Origin: DATMGU01 sp035555315
GTDB lineage: Bacteria; Pseudomonadota; Alphaproteobacteria; ATCC43930; CGMCC-115725
Reading direction: 5' to 3'
Assembly (NCBI GenBank): GCA_035555315.1
Contig: DATMGU010000003.1
Location: 1 to 31,913, forward strand
DNA: 31,913 bases
Under the pieces are notes generated by a model. That model saw only the letters and a list, made by a program, of their open reading frames with translations. It ran no database searches and was not told the DNA's origin. The translations under genes were made by a program, and so were the position numbers. Shown here in pieces: positions 6,519-13,806 of the stretch (position 1 is its first letter; each line of letters opens with the position of its first letter).

Positions 6519-6841
6519 GGGACGGATAGGGCGGCTGGTCCCAGGATGGCCGCGCGGCTGCTCGTCCGAACATTCGGCGAAGGGGGACAGCGCTTCGTCC
6601 GTTCGCTCCGGCTCGATACGCATGCGCGGGACTCTACCTGCTGGCTGCATGGCGATCGCTATTGCCTCTCGATGTGTCCCCGTTGAACGCACGACCGCGC
6701 CCCAACCGAACACCACATGCTTTGTCGTCACGCGCTGAAGCAACCAGCGATGACGCGCGGCGTTGACCAATCGAGTGCCTGATCACGGCGCCGCCCTCTC
6801 GCGGCGCCGATCAGAGCACCCTTTTGGGAAGGAGTAGCGCG
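6519..6841. other. 323-bp intergenic region with two inverted repeats
   Basis: I see no convincing gene here; the minus-strand frame across 6486-6770 has no family features. An imperfect hairpin joins CGTCA/CGCTG (6726-6737) with CAGCG/TGACG (6745-6755). A second hairpin has identical self-complementary arms CGGCGCCG at 6786-6793 and 6802-6809 around an eight-base loop. The latter lies about 20 bp before the ribosome-binding site GGAAGGAG of the PRC-barrel gene and is not followed by a T run, so it may be a leader structure rather than a terminator. Confidence 0.5.
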
Positions 6842-7606
6842 ATGTTGTCAACCGTATCGTCGCTCACCGGCTATGCCATCGAAGCGACCGATGGCACCCT
6901 GGGAACCGTCAGCGATTTCCTGTTCGACGACCAGAGTTGGAAGGTTCGATGGCTGGTCGTCGATACCGGCACCTGGTTGCCGGGGCGCAAGGTGCTGATC
7001 CATGTCTCCGCCCTCGGCAAGGCCGATCCGTTGCGTCAACAGCTGCCGGTGGCGCTGACCAAGCAGCAGGTCGAAGATAGTCCGGATATCCTGGAGCATC
7101 AGCCGGTGTCGCGGCGGATGCAGGGTCAACTCTACGACTATTACGGCTGGGACCCTTATTGGGGCGGCAATTTCCTGGGCATGGGATCGATCGCGGGCGC
7201 GGTCGGCGACCCCGCCTATGGCATTCCGGGCGCCGCCGTCGCCGAGATGGCCCAAGGCAACGATCATGAGGCCGATCCGCATCTGCACAGTGTGGATGCC
7301 GTCACCGGCTATCATATCCACGCGACCGACGGCTCCATCGGCCATGTCGAGGGTTTCCTCATCGAGGACGAGAATTGGACTGTCGGATATCTCATCGTCG
7401 ATACCCGCAACTGGTTGCCGGGAAAGCATGTTCTGCTCTCGCCCTACGCGGTGCGGGAAATCGATTGGCTGGATCGTCAGGTCAAGGTCGATATCCCACG
7501 GGAAAAGATCAAGGCCGGTCCGCCCTGGGATCCGGTGGATTTGATCGACGAGGCGTATGCGCGGCGGCTCCACAGTCACTATGACTGGCCCGACTACACG
7601 ATCTAA
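6842..7606 (+). CDS. Protein with two PRC-barrel domains
   Basis: A 254-residue protein made of two related PRC-barrel modules. The first (about residues 7-85) contains LTGYAIEATDGTLGTVSDFL...WLVVDTGTWLPGRKVLI. The second (about 152-228) contains VTGYHIHATDGSIGHVEGFL...YLIVDTRNWLPGKHVLL. They are clearly an internal duplication. A Tyr/Gly/Trp-rich linker (LYDYYGWDPYWGG) joins them. PRC barrels occur in photosynthetic reaction centre H subunits and RimM; free-standing tandem forms in Proteobacteria are common, often described as stress- or envelope-linked, without a defined reaction. No signal peptide or membrane helix is seen. The ATG at 6842 has a strong GGAAGGAG; an in-frame GTG/ATG start at 6824 is less likely. 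Confidence 0.8.
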   Translation: MLSTVSSLTGYAIEATDGTLGTVSDFLFDDQSWKVRWLVVDTGTWLPGRKVLIHVSALGKADPLRQQLPVALTKQQVEDSPDILEHQPVSRRMQGQLYDYYGWDPYWGGNFLGMGSIAGAVGDPAYGIPGAAVAEMAQGNDHEADPHLHSVDAVTGYHIHATDGSIGHVEGFLIEDENWTVGYLIVDTRNWLPGKHVLLSPYAVREIDWLDRQVKVDIPREKIKAGPPWDPVDLIDEAYARRLHSHYDWPDYTI

Positions 7607-7633
7607 CCCACCCGGCTAACCCCCTGGGACGAA

Positions 7634-7666
7634 GCGTCGCCCATAGGCGTTGCATCGGGGCGACGC
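7634..7666 (+). terminator. Hairpin after the PRC-barrel gene
   Basis: GCGTCGCCC (7634-7642) and GGGCGACGC (7658-7666) form a perfect 9-bp stem with a 15-base loop, 27 bp after the stop codon. No T run follows, so this is a terminator by position and stem strength only. The 3' arm runs into the 20-bp tandem repeat. Confidence 0.45.
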
Positions 7667-7704
7667 CCGGCTAAGATCGCTTGGGCCCGGCTAAGATCGC
7701 TTGG
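7665..7704 (+). repeat. Two perfect tandem copies of a 20-bp unit
   Basis: The unit GCCCGGCTAAGATCGCTTGG is present at 7665-7684 and 7685-7704 with no gap, and three more bases (GCC) begin a third copy. It lies between the PRC-barrel gene and pgm, overlapping the end of the hairpin at 7634-7666. Confidence 0.92.
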
Positions 7705-7760
7705 GCCACGTCGTCGCGTGAGTAGCACGGCCCGCACCACGAGCCAGGATGGGAAATCGC

Positions 7761-9413
7761 ATGTCAGGCACGCTCAGTCCCTTCGCCGGAAGGCTGCTCC
7801 AGCCGGCGGCTCTGGTGGATGTGCCGCGCCTGGTCACCGCGTATTTCTCGGGTAGGCCCGATCCGTCGGTGGCGGCGCAACGGGTCGCCTTCGGTACCTC
7901 CGGCCATCGCGGTTCCGCCTTCGACAACGCCTTCAACGAGGCGCATATCCTCGCGACCAGCCAGGCGATCTGCCTCTACCGGAAAAGCCAGGGCATCGAC
8001 GGCCCCCTCTTCGTCGGCAAGGACACGCATGCCTTGTCGGAGCCGGCTTTCGTCAGCGCGCTCGAGGTCTTCGCCGCGAACGGCGTCGAGACGATGATCG
8101 ATGCGCGCGACGGCTATACCCCGACACCGGCCGTCTCGCACGCGATCCTGACCTATAATCGGGGCCGGACCGGCGGTTTCGCCGATGGGGTGGTGATCAC
8201 CCCGTCGCATAACCCGCCGGCCGATGGCGGGTTCAAATACAACCCGCCGAATGGTGGGCCGGCTGGATCGGAGGTGACGGATTGGATCCAGCGCACCGCG
8301 AACACGCTGTTGGAAAAGCGGCTGGAGGGCGTGCATCGGCTGCCCTACGAGCAGGCGCTCAAGATATCCACCACGCACCGCCATGATTATATCGACCACT
8401 ATGTCGACGATCTGGCGACTGTGGTGGATATGGCGGCGATCCGCGACGCTGGCGTCACGATCGGGATCGATCCGCTGGGTGGCGCCGCCGTGCATTACTG
8501 GCAGCCGATCATCGATCGCTATGGGCTGAAGGCGACGATCGTCAACGACGCGATCGACCCGACCTTCCGCTTCATGACCGCCGATTGGGACGGCAAGATC
8601 CGGATGGATTGTTCGTCGCCCTATGCGATGGCCAGTCTGATCGCGCTGCGCGACCGGTTCGACATCGCCTTCGCCAACGACACGGACGCCGATCGCCATG
8701 GCATCGTGTGCCCCTCCGGCGGGTTGATGAACCCCAACCATTACCTGACCGCGGCGATCGCCTATCTCTTCGGCCATCGCTCGGAATGGGACGAGAAGTG
8801 CGCCATCGGCAAGACGGTGGTTTCCAGCGGCAGCATCGATCGCGTCGCCGGCAAGCTTGGCCGGAAGCTTATCGAGGTGCCGGTCGGCTTCAAATGGTTC
8901 GTCGACGGGTTGAGCGACGGGTCGCTGGGCTTCGGCGGGGAGGAGAGCGCCGGGGCGTCGTTCCTGAGGCGTGACGGGTCGGTCTGGTCGACCGATAAGG
9001 ATGGCCTGATCCTGGGCTTGCTGGCCGCCGAGATGACCGCCGTGACCGGCCATGACCCCAGCGAACTCTATGCCGACCTCACCCGCGATCTGGGCGAGCC
9101 GGCCTATGAGCGGATCGACGCGCCGGCGACGGCGGCGCAGAAGACCTTGTTGAAACAGCTGTCGCCCGGCCAAATCAGCGCCACCGAGCTTGCCGGCGAA
9201 CCGATCCTCGATCGGTTGACTACGGCCCCCGGCAATGGCCAGCCGTTCGGCGGCATCAAGGTGATCACGCAGAATGGCTGGTTCGCCGCCCGGCCCTCGG
9301 GCACGGAAGATGTCTACAAGATCTATGCGGAGAGTTTCCGGGGCGAGGAGCATCTGCGGCTGATCCAGCAGGAGGCTCAGGCAATCATAGCGCGCGCCTT
9401 CGAGGCGGCTTAG
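7761..9413 (+). CDS. pgm: Phosphoglucomutase (alpha-D-glucose phosphate-specific)
   Basis: A 550-residue enzyme interconverting glucose 1-phosphate and glucose 6-phosphate, cytosolic, feeding glycogen, sugar-nucleotide and polysaccharide synthesis. It follows the E. coli Pgm pattern throughout: FGTSGHRGSAFDNAFNEAHI at the start, the phosphoserine loop VVITPSHNPP (Ser149), metal-binding DTDADRHG (D307, D309, D311), sugar-binding GGEESAGASF (about 391-400) and the phosphate-binding RPSGTED near the C-terminus. Length equals the family norm (about 546). The start at 7761 is chosen because it aligns best with the family N-terminus and has GGGA six bases upstream; the in-frame ATG at 7749 would add four residues. 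It may supply glucose 1-phosphate for the glycosyltransferases downstream, but they are not in the same operon. Confidence 0.95.
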   Translation: MSGTLSPFAGRLLQPAALVDVPRLVTAYFSGRPDPSVAAQRVAFGTSGHRGSAFDNAFNEAHILATSQAICLYRKSQGIDGPLFVGKDTHALSEPAFVSALEVFAANGVETMIDARDGYTPTPAVSHAILTYNRGRTGGFADGVVITPSHNPPADGGFKYNPPNGGPAGSEVTDWIQRTANTLLEKRLEGVHRLPYEQALKISTTHRHDYIDHYVDDLATVVDMAAIRDAGVTIGIDPLGGAAVHYWQPIIDRYGLKATIVNDAIDPTFRFMTADWDGKIRMDCSSPYAMASLIALRDRFDIAFANDTDADRHGIVCPSGGLMNPNHYLTAAIAYLFGHRSEWDEKCAIGKTVVSSGSIDRVAGKLGRKLIEVPVGFKWFVDGLSDGSLGFGGEESAGASFLRRDGSVWSTDKDGLILGLLAAEMTAVTGHDPSELYADLTRDLGEPAYERIDAPATAAQKTLLKQLSPGQISATELAGEPILDRLTTAPGNGQPFGGIKVITQNGWFAARPSGTEDVYKIYAESFRGEEHLRLIQQEAQAIIARAFEAA

Positions 9414-9471
9414 AATTCCAAACCCCGATGGGGACGGCATGCGCTTCAACGCCCCGGCGTGACGCCGGCGT

Positions 9472-9499
9472 GCCGAGCCGATACTCAGCCGAGCCGATA
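9472..9499 (+). repeat. 12-bp direct repeat with 16-bp period
   Basis: GCCGAGCCGATA occurs at 9472-9483 and 9488-9499 separated by CTCA. It lies in the gap between pgm and the TRAP transporter genes, just after a small GC hairpin (CCGGCG/CGCCGG near 9454-9468). Confidence 0.85.
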
Positions 9500-9532
9500 A
9501 AAAGACGTCAAAAAAGATCCTCGGGAGGAAAA

Positions 9533-9613
9533 ATGACCACGCCGCTCCTTCGGAACAGCCCCGTGCCGAGCCACCGCCCGCGCTTCGCCGGTGCCGTTGG
9601 CACGTCGACATGA
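9533..9613 (+). CDS. 26-aa leader ORF coupled to the TRAP permease gene
   Basis: The only strong ribosome-binding site before the TRAP permease (GGGAGG at 9523-9528) serves an ATG at 9533, not the permease ATG at 9610. The resulting frame, MTTPLLRNSPVPSHRPRFAG and six further residues, stops at a TGA (9611-9613) that overlaps the permease ATG as ATGA. It is therefore likely to be translated and to feed ribosomes into the permease by re-initiation. The peptide has no known motif. It could instead be the original N-terminus of the permease separated by a frameshift; the sequence alone does not decide. Confidence 0.45.
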   Translation: MTTPLLRNSPVPSHRPRFAGAVGTST

Positions 9614-11469
9614 GCGTGACGGTCGGGGTGAACGGCGTCGCCTTCGGCGCCGGCTGGGTGGAGCGCGCCGACCGGGTGCTGGGCTGGGCGACGGAGGTGC
9701 CGGCGGCGATCCTGGTGGTCGCCGAGGTGGTCATCCTGTTCATGGGGGTCGTCTCGCGGTTCGTGTTCGAGCGGCCGCTGGTGTGGAGCGACGAACTCGC
9801 GGCATTGCTGTTTCTTTGGCTCGCCATGCTGGGGGCGGCGATCGCCTTGCGGCGCGGCGCTCATATGCGGCTGACCACGGTGATCGGCCGCTTTCCCGCT
9901 ATCTGGCGCGGTCGTCTCGATGCGCTGGCGGTCGGCGTGCCGTTGGTGTTCCTGGTGCTGCTCGCCAACCCGACCTATGACTATGTCGACGATCAATCGC
10001 TCATCGAGACGCCGGCATTGGGCTGGCCGGGCAGCATCCGGGCCGCCGCCATGATGGCGGGCATCGTCCTGATGCTGATCGTCTGTCTGTTGCGCCTGGC
10101 GCGACGCGGGCTGCGCGAGACGCTGCTGGCCATGGCGGCGCTGGGCGTCGTGGCGGCTCTGCTGTGGCTCTTCGCCGCCCCGCTGCACGCGATCGGCAAT
10201 TGGAACCTGCTGATCTTCTTCGTCCTGCTGGTCGGCTCCGCGGTGCTGTTGGGCGTGCCGATCGCCTTCGCCTTCGGGCTCGCGACGGCGGCCTATCTGC
10301 TGACCGTCACATCGACGCCGCTTTCGGTGATCGCCGGGCGGCTGGACGAGGGGATGAGCTCGCTTATCCTGCTTGCCGTGCCGCTGTTCGTGTTGCTGGG
10401 GCAACTCGTCGAAATGACCGGGATGGCGCGGGCGATGGTCGGGTTCCTCGCCTCGCTGCTCGGTCATGTGCGCGGCGGCCTCTCTTATGTGCTGCTCGGC
10501 GGCATGCTGCTGGTATCGGGTATCTCCGGGTCCAAAGCCGCCGACATGGCCGCGGTCGCCCCGGTGCTGTTCCCGGAGATGAAGCGGCGCGGCCTGAACG
10601 AAGGCGAGATGGTTTCCCTGCTGGCGGCATCCGGTGCCATGGCCGAGACGATTCCGCCGTCGCTGGTGTTGATCGCGATCGCCTCGGTCACGGGGATCTC
10701 GATCGCGGCCCTGTTCACCGGCGGTCTGCTGCCGGGCCTCGTCCTGGCGCTGGCCCTCGCGGCGATCGCCCGCCACCGCACCCCCGGCGATGTCAGCGGC
10801 CTCAAGCGGGCGCCGATGAGTGCCGTGCTGCGCGCCTTCGTCATCGGCTTGCCCGCCCTGGTGCTGCCCGTGGTGATCCGCTTCGCCGTGGTCGAGGGCA
10901 TCGCCACGGCGACGGAGGTCTCGACCATCGGCATCGCCTATGCCGTGATCGCCGGTCTGCTGATCTATCGCCGCTTCGATTGGCGACGGCTCTATCCGAT
11001 GCTGGTGGAGACGGCGTCCCTGTCGGGCGCCATCCTGTTCATCATCGGTGCCGCCACCGGCATGGCCTGGGCGCTGACCCAATCCGGCTTTTCCCATGCC
11101 CTCGCCCAGACCATGGGGATGGTGCCGGGCGGCTCGCTGGGTTTCCTGCTGATCTCGATCGCGGCGTTCATCGTGCTGGGCAGCGTGCTGGAAGGCATCC
11201 CGGCCATGGTGCTGTTCGGCCCGTTGCTGTTCCCGATCGCCCGCCAGATCGGCGTCAACGAGGTGCATTACGCGATCGTCATCATCCTGGCGATGGGGAT
11301 CGGCTTGTTCGCGCCGCCCTTCGGACTCGGGTACTACACCGCCTGCAGCATCGGCCGGGTCAATCCCGATATCGCGATGCTGCGCATCTGGCCCTATCTC
11401 GGCGCCCTGGTGCTCGCCCTGGTCCTGCTGGCGGCGGTGCCCTGGTTTTCGACGGGTTTCCTGTCTTAA
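9610..11469 (+). CDS. TRAP transporter, fused small (DctQ) and large (DctM) permease
   Basis: A 619-residue inner-membrane protein. Residues about 15-165 are the DctQ-like small subunit (four helices, with VVSRFVFERPLVWSDELAALLFLWLAMLG typical). Residues about 195-619 are the DctM-like large subunit, with LLGVPIAFAFGLA, the AVPLFVLLGQLVEMTG helix, GGMLLVSGISGSKAADMAAVAP, GLNEGEMVSLLAASGAMAETIPPS and EGIPAMVLFGPLLFP. Fusion of Q and M is known from sialic-acid and related systems. Transport of organic acids or similar ligands is driven by a sodium or proton gradient. The obligatory periplasmic binding protein (DctP) gene is not in the window, so substrate cannot be guessed. Translation appears coupled to the 26-aa leader ORF. 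Confidence 0.92.
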   Translation: MSVTVGVNGVAFGAGWVERADRVLGWATEVPAAILVVAEVVILFMGVVSRFVFERPLVWSDELAALLFLWLAMLGAAIALRRGAHMRLTTVIGRFPAIWRGRLDALAVGVPLVFLVLLANPTYDYVDDQSLIETPALGWPGSIRAAAMMAGIVLMLIVCLLRLARRGLRETLLAMAALGVVAALLWLFAAPLHAIGNWNLLIFFVLLVGSAVLLGVPIAFAFGLATAAYLLTVTSTPLSVIAGRLDEGMSSLILLAVPLFVLLGQLVEMTGMARAMVGFLASLLGHVRGGLSYVLLGGMLLVSGISGSKAADMAAVAPVLFPEMKRRGLNEGEMVSLLAASGAMAETIPPSLVLIAIASVTGISIAALFTGGLLPGLVLALALAAIARHRTPGDVSGLKRAPMSAVLRAFVIGLPALVLPVVIRFAVVEGIATATEVSTIGIAYAVIAGLLIYRRFDWRRLYPMLVETASLSGAILFIIGAATGMAWALTQSGFSHALAQTMGMVPGGSLGFLLISIAAFIVLGSVLEGIPAMVLFGPLLFPIARQIGVNEVHYAIVIILAMGIGLFAPPFGLGYYTACSIGRVNPDIAMLRIWPYLGALVLALVLLAAVPWFSTGFLS

Positions 11470-11496
11470 GGCACCCGGCTTCCTGTCTTAAGGCAC
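11458..11496 (+). repeat. 17-bp direct repeat (22-bp period) that duplicates the stop codon of the TRAP gene
   Basis: TTCCTGTCTTAAGGCAC is found at 11458-11474 and again at 11480-11496. The first copy holds the last codons and TAA stop of the TRAP permease, so the repeat re-creates the gene end just outside it. The event must post-date fixation of the stop. Confidence 0.9.
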
Positions 11497-11627
11497 AACC
11501 CATCCCGACTTGAGTTCAACACATTGTGACCGCCCGCGGCTCATTCGCTGGTGGCCTTGGGGCATGTTCCGGGCCATGGATGGTGACGCGTCGTCGATGT
11601 GAATAACCCGTCAAACGGGGGGAGCTC

Positions 11628-12332
11628 ATGCAACGAGACAGTGCCGCTATCGGCTCGGCCGTCCAGGTCGTGACCGTGCATCCGGGTCTGGTGCGGTTGA
11701 CCCATTGGCTGAACGCCCTCGCCATCATCCTGATGATCGGCAGCGGCTGGCGGATCTATGAGTCCTCGCCGCTGTTCGACTTTTTCGATTTCCCAATCTG
11801 GCTGACGCTGGGTGGCGATCCCGAGACGTCGCAGCATTGGCATAACGAGACCGGCCTCGCCGGCGCGCTGCAATGGCATTTCGCGGCGATGTGGCTGCTG
11901 TTCACCAGCCTCGCCGCCTACCTGATCTATGGCCTGGTCTCCGGCCATTTCTGGCGGGCGTTCCTGCCGCTGTCGCCGCGCGCGGTCCTGCGCGACGTGA
12001 CGGCGGCGCTGTCCGGGCGGCTCGACCACCGGGTGGGCGAACGCAACGCGGTGCAGAAGCTGCTGTATATCGGGGTGATCGGCGCCATGATCCTCATGGT
12101 GCTCTCGGGTCTGGCGATCTGGAAACCGGTCCAGTTCCAGGTCTTGGCGGCGCTGTTCGGCGGATACGATACCGCGCGCTACGTCCATTTCTTCGGCATG
12201 TCGGCGATCGTGCTGTTCCTGGTGGTGCATCTGGCGCTGACCGCCCTGGTGCCCAAGGTGCTGCCGCCGATGATCACCGGCCGGGCCCGGCTCGACCATC
12301 CGTCCAAAGCAAGTGAGAGGGTCCGGTCATGA
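11628..12332 (+). CDS. b-type cytochrome (cytochrome b561 / hydrogenase-type cytochrome b domain)
   Basis: A 234-residue membrane cytochrome with about four helices (near 27-42, 83-105, 146-165 and 185-208). Candidate heme-b ligands are H26 (RLTHWLNA), H84 (LQWHFAAMW), H187 (YVHFFGM) and H201 (VVHLALTAL), giving two hemes across the membrane, as in hydrogenase and thiosulfate-reductase b-type subunits. It should carry electrons between the quinone pool and a periplasmic partner. The partner is almost certainly the molybdopterin oxidoreductase that starts within its stop codon (ATGA at 12329). A good ribosome-binding site (GGGGGGAG) precedes the ATG. It is the first gene of a six-gene run extending to 16919. 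Confidence 0.85.
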   Translation: MQRDSAAIGSAVQVVTVHPGLVRLTHWLNALAIILMIGSGWRIYESSPLFDFFDFPIWLTLGGDPETSQHWHNETGLAGALQWHFAAMWLLFTSLAAYLIYGLVSGHFWRAFLPLSPRAVLRDVTAALSGRLDHRVGERNAVQKLLYIGVIGAMILMVLSGLAIWKPVQFQVLAALFGGYDTARYVHFFGMSAIVLFLVVHLALTALVPKVLPPMITGRARLDHPSKASERVRS

Positions 12333-13090
12333 CGGGCTTGGGTAAACCAGACCAGCGGGTTCTGGCGGCCGAGGCGCCGCGTGTTCGGGGGCTGGAGCGG
12401 CGGCTGTTCATGAAGCAGGGGCTGAGCCTCGGCGCGCTCACTCTCCTGACCGGTTGCGACATCACCGACACCGAGACGGTACAGCGCGTGTTGTGGACTA
12501 TGTCGTCCTGGAACGACCGGGTGCAGGCCGCGTTGTTCAGCTCGACGCGGTTGGCGCCGACCTATCCGGAATCGGCAGTCGACCGGGAATTCCGGTTCAA
12601 CGCGTTTTACGGCGAGGACGAGGCGCCGGCGCTCGATGGGGCGAGCTTCAAGCTGGAGCTGTCGGGCCTCATCGCCGACAAGCGTCCGTGGAAGCTGGAG
12701 CAATTGTACCAGTTGCCGGAGGAGTCGCAGATCACCCGCCACGTCTGTGTCGAGGGCTGGAGCCGGATCGGCAAATGGAGCGGCTGTCCGCTGCGGGTTT
12801 TTCTGGAGCGGGTCGGCGCCGATACGACCGCCAAATATGTCGGCTTTATCTGCGCGGACGGCTATTATTCCAGCATGGACATGGCGACGGCATTGCATCC
12901 CCAGACGCTGATGGCCTTCAAATTCGCCGATCAGACGCTGCCCCGGAAATTCGGCTTTCCGATGAAGATCCGGGTGCCGACCAAACTCGGCTTCAAGAAC
13001 CCGAAGCATGTCGTGGCGCTGTCGGTGACCAACGACTACCCCGGCGGCTTTTGGGAAGACTACGGCTACAACTGGTTCGGCGGCATATGA
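12329..13090 (+). CDS. Molybdopterin-dependent oxidoreductase (sulfite-oxidase/MsrP fold) with Tat-like lipoprotein signal
   Basis: A 253-residue protein. The N-terminus has a twin-arginine-like motif (ERRLFMKQG, R24-R25), a hydrophobic stretch and a lipobox LLTGC with Cys43, so it is probably exported and lipid-anchored on the periplasmic side. The rest is the sulfite-oxidase-type molybdopterin domain: the conserved Mo-ligand cysteine is C140 in RHVCVEGWSRIGKWSG, followed by ICADGYYSSMDMATALHPQT, and the C-terminal KNPKHVVALSV and YPGGFWEDYGYNWFGG stretch. With the upstream cytochrome b it resembles the MsrPQ arrangement, but the cytochrome is not of the MsrQ type. The substrate could be a sulfoxide, sulfite or something made by this operon. 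The start overlaps the cytochrome stop as ATGA. Confidence 0.88.
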   Translation: MTGLGKPDQRVLAAEAPRVRGLERRLFMKQGLSLGALTLLTGCDITDTETVQRVLWTMSSWNDRVQAALFSSTRLAPTYPESAVDREFRFNAFYGEDEAPALDGASFKLELSGLIADKRPWKLEQLYQLPEESQITRHVCVEGWSRIGKWSGCPLRVFLERVGADTTAKYVGFICADGYYSSMDMATALHPQTLMAFKFADQTLPRKFGFPMKIRVPTKLGFKNPKHVVALSVTNDYPGGFWEDYGYNWFGGI

Positions 13091-13806
13091 CGGGTGAGCG
13101 TGCGTCGCTTTGCGCGGTGGCGATCATGGCGAAGGCGTCGCGCCCCGGCATGGTGAAGACGCGGATGGTGCCGCCGATGACCTATGAGCAGGCGGCGGCG
13201 CTGAACACCTGCTTTCTCAGCGACATCGCGGCGAATATCGAACGGGCGGCCGGGGTGGCGCCGATCCAGGGTTATGCCGCCTATCATCCGGCCGGCTCCG
13301 AGGCGTTTTTCGAGACCCTGCTGCCGCCGGGCTTCCGGCTGCTCCCGCCGCGCGAAGCCGGCATCGGCCGCAGCCTGCTGCATGCCAGCCGCGATCTGCT
13401 GGCGGCCGGCTATGGGTCGATGTGCCTGGTGAATTCCGACAGCCCGACCTTGCCGAGCGAGGTGCTGGTCGAGGCGCAGCGCAAGCTGGCGGAACCCGGC
13501 GACCGCGTCGTGCTCGGCCCGGCCATCGATGGCGGCTACTACCTTATCGGCCTCAAGACCTTCCATGTCCGGCTGTTCGAGGAGATCGATTGGAGCACCG
13601 AACGGGTGCTGCGGCAGACGCTGGAGCGCGCCGCCGAGATCGGGCTGGAGACGCATCTGTTGCGGCCCTGGTACGATGTCGACGACGCGGCGGCGATCGC
13701 GCTGTTGCGGGATGAATTGTCCGGCCGGTCCGGTCAATTCGCCGGTGGCTCGCCGGCCCATCACGCGGCGGCTTTCCTGCGCGACCTGCCGCGCTTCACC
13801 GAGTGA
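13087..13806 (+). CDS. TIGR04282-type transferase (DUF2064, CofC/GT-A-like)
   Basis: A 239-residue protein with the DUF2064/TIGR04282 pattern: AVIMAKASRPGMVKTRMVPPMT near the N-terminus (nucleotide-binding loop of a CofC/GT-A-like fold), GYGSMCLVNSDSPTLPSEVL (acidic metal-binding NSDSPT), LGPAIDGGYYLIGLK and a C-terminal WYDVDDAAA. Family members are annotated as glycosyl- or nucleotidyl-transferases of arsenosugar and other radical-SAM-linked pathways; the reaction is not proven for most. The frame is open far upstream inside the preceding gene, but the ATG at 13087 overlapping that gene's TGA is the natural start. Its own end overlaps the next start by GTGA (13803). Confidence 0.82.
   Translation: MTGERASLCAVAIMAKASRPGMVKTRMVPPMTYEQAAALNTCFLSDIAANIERAAGVAPIQGYAAYHPAGSEAFFETLLPPGFRLLPPREAGIGRSLLHASRDLLAAGYGSMCLVNSDSPTLPSEVLVEAQRKLAEPGDRVVLGPAIDGGYYLIGLKTFHVRLFEEIDWSTERVLRQTLERAAEIGLETHLLRPWYDVDDAAAIALLRDELSGRSGQFAGGSPAHHAAAFLRDLPRFTE

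Noticed and set aside
7665..7704. Tandem 20-bp repeat as a phage or integron attachment site
   Set aside because: No integrase, tRNA or cargo boundary is nearby, and similar unrelated pairs occur in other gaps.
7764..9827. Open minus-strand frame of 687 codons opposite pgm
   Set aside because: It is antisense to a clear phosphoglucomutase and is Arg/Gly/Ala/Asp-rich without domains, the usual shadow of a high-GC gene.
9508..11268. Open minus-strand frame of 586 codons opposite the TRAP permease
   Set aside because: Gln/His/Arg/Asp-rich low-complexity sequence antisense to a strong membrane protein; a compositional artefact.
12454..13806. Possible 450-aa fusion running from inside the molybdoenzyme gene into the TIGR04282 gene
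   Set aside because: The first 210 residues are out-of-frame reading of the molybdoenzyme; the ATG at 13087 overlapping the stop is the real start.
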